9,479 nt of DNA from a bacterium. GTDB lineage: Bacteria > Electryoneota > RPQS01. Under the pieces are notes generated by a model. That model made no database searches. It saw only the letters and a list, made by a program, of their open reading frames with translations, and was not told where the DNA came from. Positions 5,701-9,479 of this stretch are shown here, piece by piece. How positions within the stretch are numbered: the stretch's first letter is position 1; every line of letters begins with the position of its first letter. Position numbers and translations under genes: made by a program. The stretch is taken from contig JAHIZR010000288.1 of the NCBI GenBank assembly GCA_018814465.1, forward strand, positions 1 to 9,479, written 5' to 3'.

Positions 5701-7865
5701 TACTTCGGCAACGGCCAGAGACTGTCATCAATCGTGATTTCCAGTTTGTCTCCGCAGGCGCGAACTTCCGCCATGGCTGTCAACACCCGCGTGCGGTAAT
5801 GACGGGCGTGCTCCAGAATATCGCTGCCATTCGCTTCTCCAGCCAAACGAGCTTCGTCAAGCTTGTTGATCGATTCGATGAACTCGTTGATCGCGGAAGT
5901 CAGCTCGTGCAGCAATTCGGTCTGCTCCGCCAGCGGTGAATCATGAAGAATCTTCTGCGCGTGCGAAATCGAAGACGAAAGCTGCTTCTGATACTTGAAC
6001 GCCGCAGGGAGAATCATCGTCCGCCCCATCCTTGACATCAAGCCCGCTTCGATATTAATCGACTTGATGTAATTTTCGAGCTTGATGACATAACGGCTCT
6101 TTAATTCAGCTTCATTCAAAACCGCATGACGGGAAAACAGCTCGATACTCTGCTTCGAGACAAAAGCCGGAATCGCTTCCACGCAGGTCGGCAGATTGGG
6201 CAAGCCGCGGCGCTCAGCTTCCTTGTGCCACTCCTCAGAATAGTTATCGCCGCCGAAAATAATCGCCCGATGCGCCTTCAGTTCGCGCTGCACGACTTGC
6301 TGCACGGCAACATTGAAATCATTCAGCGATTCGACTCCCTCTTCGATCTGATCGGCGATGTCAGCGAGCGAATCCGCGACAATCGTATTCAGCACCATGT
6401 TGGGCCGGGCGACATTCTGCTCGGAACCGACGGCGCGAAACTCGAACTTGTTGCCCGTGAAGGCAAAGGGCGACGTGCGGTTGCGGTCGGAGTCATGCAC
6501 CGGCAGGGGCGGCATCGACGATACTCCAAGATTCAGATAAGTGCGTGCGCGCGTCTTCGCGGTCTGTCCTTCGATAATCGCATCGATCACTTCCGTCAGC
6601 GTATCGCCCAGATAGATCGAGATAATCGCCGGAGGAGCTTCGTTGGCTCCGAGCCGGTGATCGTTCGAGGGCGTGGCAATCGAGGCGCGCATGAGATCGC
6701 CGTGCAGATGAATCGCGCGCACGATCGCAGTTAAAAAGACGAGAAACTGCGCGTTTTCCTGCGGCGTCTGACCGGGTTCGAGCAGATTATTGCCTGCATC
6801 ATCAGCCATCGACCAGTTGTTATGCTTGCCGCTGCCGTTCACTCCGGCGAAGGGCTTCTCATGCAAAATACACTCAAAACCGTGATGATGCGCGATATTG
6901 CGCATCACCGACATCATCAGTAAATTATGATCGGTGGCGATATTCGACTGTTCATAGACCGGAGCCATTTCAAACTGCGACGGCGCGACTTCATTGTGAC
7001 GAGCGGTGACAGGAATGCCAAGTTTATAGAGCGCAAGTTCGACATCTTCCATATAGGCCAGCACGCGTTCCTTGATCGTGCCGAAGTAGTGATCCTCCAT
7101 CTCCTGACCTTTGGGAGGCGGCGCGCCGAACAGCGTACGACCCGCACTGACCAGATCGGGCCGCGCTAAGTAATATTTTCGATCAATGAGAAAGTATTCC
7201 TGTTCACAGCCGACGTTGGTTCTCACGCGAGTAACCTTGTCATTGCCGAAGAGCCGTAAAATGCGCAGCGCCTGCCTGCTCAACGCATCACCGGAACGTA
7301 GCAGCGGAGCTTTCTTGTCGAGCGACTGACCGTTAAAACCCACAAAGACAGACGGAATACACATCGTCTTGCCATGCCGCCCTTCCATGAGGAAGCAGGG
7401 ACTGGTCGGATCCCAGCCGGTATAACCGCGCGCTTCGAAGGTGGAGCGTGTGCCGCCCGACGGGAAGCTGGATGCATCCGGTTCTCCCTGTAAAAGATTC
7501 TCGCCGGTGAATTCCGTCATCACGCCGCCGTCGGACGAAGGCAAAAGAAAAGACTGATGCTTCTCGGCCGTCTGACCATGCAGCGGATGAAACCAATGGC
7601 AATAGTGAGTGGCCCCGCGCGAGATGGCCCAGTCTTTCATCGCCGCCGCCACGACATCGGCAGTCTCGGGATCAAGCGAAGCGCCGTTCTCATAGATCGC
7701 GAGCATGTGATGATAAACCGCCTTGGGCAGCACCTGCCGCATGACAGGCAGCGAGAAAACATTCTGTCCGAAAAGTTCAGCGGGCTGCTGAGAGTGAGAG
7801 GTCGTCTCGGGCGAACCGTTGCCGCCGAGATTATAGAGGGAGTCTTTACGGGTGAGAGTGGGCAT
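5676..7865 (-). CDS. glnN: Glutamine synthetase type III
   Basis: This 729-residue enzyme makes glutamine from glutamate, ammonia and ATP in the cytoplasm, the main ammonium-assimilating step. The length fits GSIII (about 700-730), far above GSI or GSII. Visible elements in order: the GSIII-type N-terminal region (FGQNVFSLPVMRQVLP from 32); SFPSGGTRSTFEARGYTGWD; the metal-site segment GCEQEYFLIDRKYY near 218; NEVAPSQFEMAPVYEQ near 289 with two metal-binding Glu; the hallmark KPFAGVNGSGKHNNWSM near 336; ATPSNDHRLGANEAPPAI; TSPFAFTGNKFEFRAVGS near 464; and the helical C-terminal tail. All key motifs look intact. An in-frame TAG 12 bases upstream limits the start to this ATG. No SD is visible. 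It stands alone with its own leader, between a terminator and an operon promoter. No PII or amtB gene is nearby. Confidence 0.97.
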   Translation of the reverse strand: MPTLTRKDSLYNLGGNGSPETTSHSQQPAELFGQNVFSLPVMRQVLPKAVYHHMLAIYENGASLDPETADVVAAAMKDWAISRGATHYCHWFHPLHGQTAEKHQSFLLPSSDGGVMTEFTGENLLQGEPDASSFPSGGTRSTFEARGYTGWDPTSPCFLMEGRHGKTMCIPSVFVGFNGQSLDKKAPLLRSGDALSRQALRILRLFGNDKVTRVRTNVGCEQEYFLIDRKYYLARPDLVSAGRTLFGAPPPKGQEMEDHYFGTIKERVLAYMEDVELALYKLGIPVTARHNEVAPSQFEMAPVYEQSNIATDHNLLMMSVMRNIAHHHGFECILHEKPFAGVNGSGKHNNWSMADDAGNNLLEPGQTPQENAQFLVFLTAIVRAIHLHGDLMRASIATPSNDHRLGANEAPPAIISIYLGDTLTEVIDAIIEGQTAKTRARTYLNLGVSSMPPLPVHDSDRNRTSPFAFTGNKFEFRAVGSEQNVARPNMVLNTIVADSLADIADQIEEGVESLNDFNVAVQQVVQRELKAHRAIIFGGDNYSEEWHKEAERRGLPNLPTCVEAIPAFVSKQSIELFSRHAVLNEAELKSRYVIKLENYIKSINIEAGLMSRMGRTMILPAAFKYQKQLSSSISHAQKILHDSPLAEQTELLHELTSAINEFIESINKLDEARLAGEANGSDILEHARHYRTRVLTAMAEVRACGDKLEITIDDSLWPLPKYHEMLFLS

Positions 7866-7960
7866 AGGTTTAGTCTATATGTTATTATTATGGTGATTTT
7901 TCAGTTTGCCCAGTCCGAGCAATGGAATAGAAAGGTCCCGAAGCTAATGATGAGAGACTG
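7866..7960 (-). promoter_or_regulatory. AT-rich leader and probable promoter region of glnN
   Basis: Between the upstream terminator and the glnN start the minus strand holds -10-like hexamers (CATAAT, and TATAGA about 10 bases before the ATG) but no convincing -35 at the right distance and no SD. A promoter must lie here if the terminator at 7961-7995 works. If the TATAGA box is used, the message would be almost leaderless. Which box is used cannot be decided from sequence; an alternative sigma factor is possible. Confidence 0.35.
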
Positions 7961-7995
7961 ATAAAAGAAGAAGGGCGAGTCGGTGACTCGCCCTT
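7961..7995 (-). terminator. Intrinsic terminator of the metalloprotease gene
   Basis: A perfect 11-bp stem (7971-7981 with 7985-7995; arm AAGGGCGAGTC) closes a 3-base loop. On the minus strand it is followed by the T-rich tail CTTCTTTTAT (7970-7961). It lies 8 bases after the stop of the metalloprotease gene and separates it transcriptionally from glnN. The stem is GC-rich and unbroken, the best terminator in the window. Confidence 0.88.
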
Positions 7996-8003
7996 GTTAG
8001 CTT

Positions 8004-9479
8004 CTATTTCAGCAGTATCATCTTTCGCACGTCGGAAAACTCTCCGGCGCGCAGCCGGTAGAGATAGACTCCGGCGGCATATCCGGAAGCATCGAACTCC
8101 ATGGAATGGTTTCCGAAGGACATTTCGCCATCGAACAAAGTTTCGACGAGCCGGCCGGAAATATCATAGACCTGCAGCAGCGTTTGCGAGTTGTGCGGCA
8201 GCGTAAATGAGATTTGTGTGGATGGATTAAAGGGATTCGGGTAATTCTGACCGAGTGCGAACTCGAACGGAGTGACCGGTTCACTCGCGGCTAACGGCAC
8301 TCCGGTCCCGCTCAGGGAAATCGTATCCGGAGAAGTCGTGCCGGTGTGAGTGATGATCAGCCTGCCTTGATAGTCTTCGTAAGTAAAGGGAGTAAAACGC
8401 GGGAACATGCTGAGAAGCGGCCCGGGAACAATCGACTGCGGTGTGTCGAAGAGAATCGAAAAGGCTTCTCCTTCGACCGCGATGGATTGAATAATCAAAG
8501 CCGTATTGCCGACGGCGCGCAAGGCCACACGGACGCTGTCCGTGGCGTAGATCTCGACTTCCCCGAAGTTGACTGAGGTTCCGGTGAGGAATTCGATGTC
8601 GACGGAAACGGCTTTTGCTGATAGATCACAGATTAAATCGCCGCCGGGACCGTCATGTGAGATCGTCAAAACACTGTTGTATTGCCCGGATTCACCCGCC
8701 TGAAAGGTAACATCGATGCGCTGACTCGCTCCCGGCTGAAGGGTGACCGGTGCGGCGGGCGAGGCGGTAAAGGGAGCTTCCGCCGAAATCGAAGTCAGGG
8801 TCAGAGTCTGCCCGACGGCGGGATTATGAACGGTCGCGGACAGAGTTGACGTTTCGCCATGCTCCACATTCCCGAAATCAAGCGGGCAGCCGCTCAGGAT
8901 CGGAGTGGCTGGATCGACCATACTGATTTCCAAATCGTAAAGCTGCACTTCATTCGCCGTGGCCCCATTAATCAACAAAATATAATCGGTGGCAGCCGCC
9001 GGAACCAGATAGCGGAACACTTCTTCTCTGATACCGGCGGGATTTGAAGCGGAAGAGGCGAGTATATTGGTTCCGGTTCCATCCTTTAGAAAGAGATTAA
9101 GATTGTTGTCATCGAGAGTATTGATCTCGACACCGGGCTCACATTCATCATCCACTTCTTCGCCTTCGAGATAGGTCTCACCTATTGGAATCAGCGAGAT
9201 TGTCATGGCCATTCCGGCGGGGGCTGTCAACTGATAGTAATCGACGTCCGAATTGTCATCCAGACTGCAGTACCGATGATAGTGATACTCCGCTATCGTT
9301 CCCATGTCATAGGCATCAACAGCCTGATCATTCGGTTCGTAGTTATCGCCGTAGAGCCGTTGGACTCCGCGAATGTCATCATGCTGCGGACCGTGGTGCG
9401 CGGAGGAATAAATCGGCTCCATCAGCTTCGTGCCATTATTAGGACACACATGCGCCAAACCAAAACCATGCCCATGTTC
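8004..9479 (-). CDS. Secreted matrixin-like zinc metalloprotease with PPC, Ig-like repeats and T9SS sorting domain (N-terminus outside window)
   Basis: The frame is open to the right edge, and 491 C-terminal residues are visible. The first are EHGHGFGLAH, which is HExxHxxGxxH with its first His just beyond the window; a TTG at 9458 in this frame is internal, not a start. The Met-turn follows (KLMEP, Met at visible residue 20), then a matrixin-type final helix (HDDIRGVQRLYG). This places it in the metzincins, most like family M10A. Next come a PPC-like domain (about 44-185, opening YEPND), two Ig-like modules of choice-of-anchor-D/ASPM-SPD-2-Hydin type (from about 197 and 299, with DFGNVEHGE and NFGEVEI), and a sorting domain (about 404-491) opening QNYPNPFNPS and ending KMILLK. 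It is probably a surface or extracellular endopeptidase, with unknown substrate. The terminator follows 8 bases after TAG. Confidence 0.93.
   Translation of the reverse strand, partial: EHGHGFGLAHVCPNNGTKLMEPIYSSAHHGPQHDDIRGVQRLYGDNYEPNDQAVDAYDMGTIAEYHYHRYCSLDDNSDVDYYQLTAPAGMAMTISLIPIGETYLEGEEVDDECEPGVEINTLDDNNLNLFLKDGTGTNILASSASNPAGIREEVFRYLVPAAATDYILLINGATANEVQLYDLEISMVDPATPILSGCPLDFGNVEHGETSTLSATVHNPAVGQTLTLTSISAEAPFTASPAAPVTLQPGASQRIDVTFQAGESGQYNSVLTISHDGPGGDLICDLSAKAVSVDIEFLTGTSVNFGEVEIYATDSVRVALRAVGNTALIIQSIAVEGEAFSILFDTPQSIVPGPLLSMFPRFTPFTYEDYQGRLIITHTGTTSPDTISLSGTGVPLAASEPVTPFEFALGQNYPNPFNPSTQISFTLPHNSQTLLQVYDISGRLVETLFDGEMSFGNHSMEFDASGYAAGVYLYRLRAGEFSDVRKMILLK

Noticed and set aside
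5613..5939. Plus-strand frame of 108 codons across the end of glnN
   Set aside because: It lies mostly antisense to the well-supported GlnN coding region, has no RBS, and its composition is that of a shadow frame.
6126..6734. Plus-strand frame of 202 codons inside glnN
   Set aside because: It is fully antisense to conserved GlnN catalytic motifs, is Arg-rich as expected for antisense of this codon usage, and has no recognisable domain.
8004..9458. Metalloprotease starting at the TTG at 9458
   Set aside because: The frame continues upstream to the window edge and the preceding seven codons complete most of the HExxHxxGxxH zinc motif, so the TTG is an internal Leu.
1..9479. Mobile element, CRISPR, phage or defence system
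   Set aside because: No transposase, integrase, terminal inverted repeats, spaced repeat array or defence-protein motif was seen on either strand.

Overview
The window looks like chromosomal DNA of a Gram-negative bacterium of the FCB superphylum, probably a deep-branching lineage or candidate phylum (Zixibacteria-, KSB1-, Calditrichota- or Cloacimonadota-like) rather than a crown Bacteroidota. Three of the four large genes end in a type IX secretion (T9SS, Por-type) C-terminal sorting domain with the P-N-P-[FA] opening, the G-Q/G-R-x-V middle and the K-[LIV]3-K end. Strong Shine-Dalgarno sequences and TTGACA-type -35 boxes are present, which is unlike the -7/-33 promoters and weak SDs of typical Bacteroidota. 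The placement is an inference; no marker gene is present.

Layout: every large gene is on the minus strand, so transcription runs right to left. From the right: (1) 8004-9479, the C-terminal part of a secreted matrixin-like zinc metalloprotease. The window edge cuts inside its HExxHxxGxxH zinc site. It continues with a PPC-like domain, two choice-of-anchor-D/ASPM-SPD-2-Hydin-like Ig modules and a sorting domain, and ends at a clear intrinsic terminator (7961-7995). (2) 5676-7865, a complete type III glutamine synthetase (GlnN) with a short AT-rich leader and no visible SD. (3) A 343-bp intergenic region (5333-5675) with a good minus-strand promoter for the next operon, a 14-bp palindrome inside that promoter, a near-consensus promoter on the plus strand, and a doubtful 44-codon plus-strand ORF. 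(4) 3758-5332 and 278-3736, a two-gene operon with a 21-bp gap that encodes two exported proteins of unknown function. The first is a putative beta-propeller protein. The second is a 1152-residue mosaic (VCBS/FG-GAP-like repeats, parallel beta-helix, Cys-rich segments, TPR-like helices, sorting domain). (5) 1-277, a non-coding stretch with a candidate promoter, operator-like repeats, and the SD and ATG of another minus-strand gene whose start codon lies exactly at the window edge.

Together this is a cell-surface or secreted-cargo region interrupted by one housekeeping nitrogen-assimilation gene. I see no T9SS machinery, mobile element, CRISPR, rRNA or tRNA. I do not find a convincing new system. 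The most interesting items are the Cys-rich mosaic protein with its propeller partner, the paired promoters with a palindrome, and the repeat-flanked promoter at the left edge.
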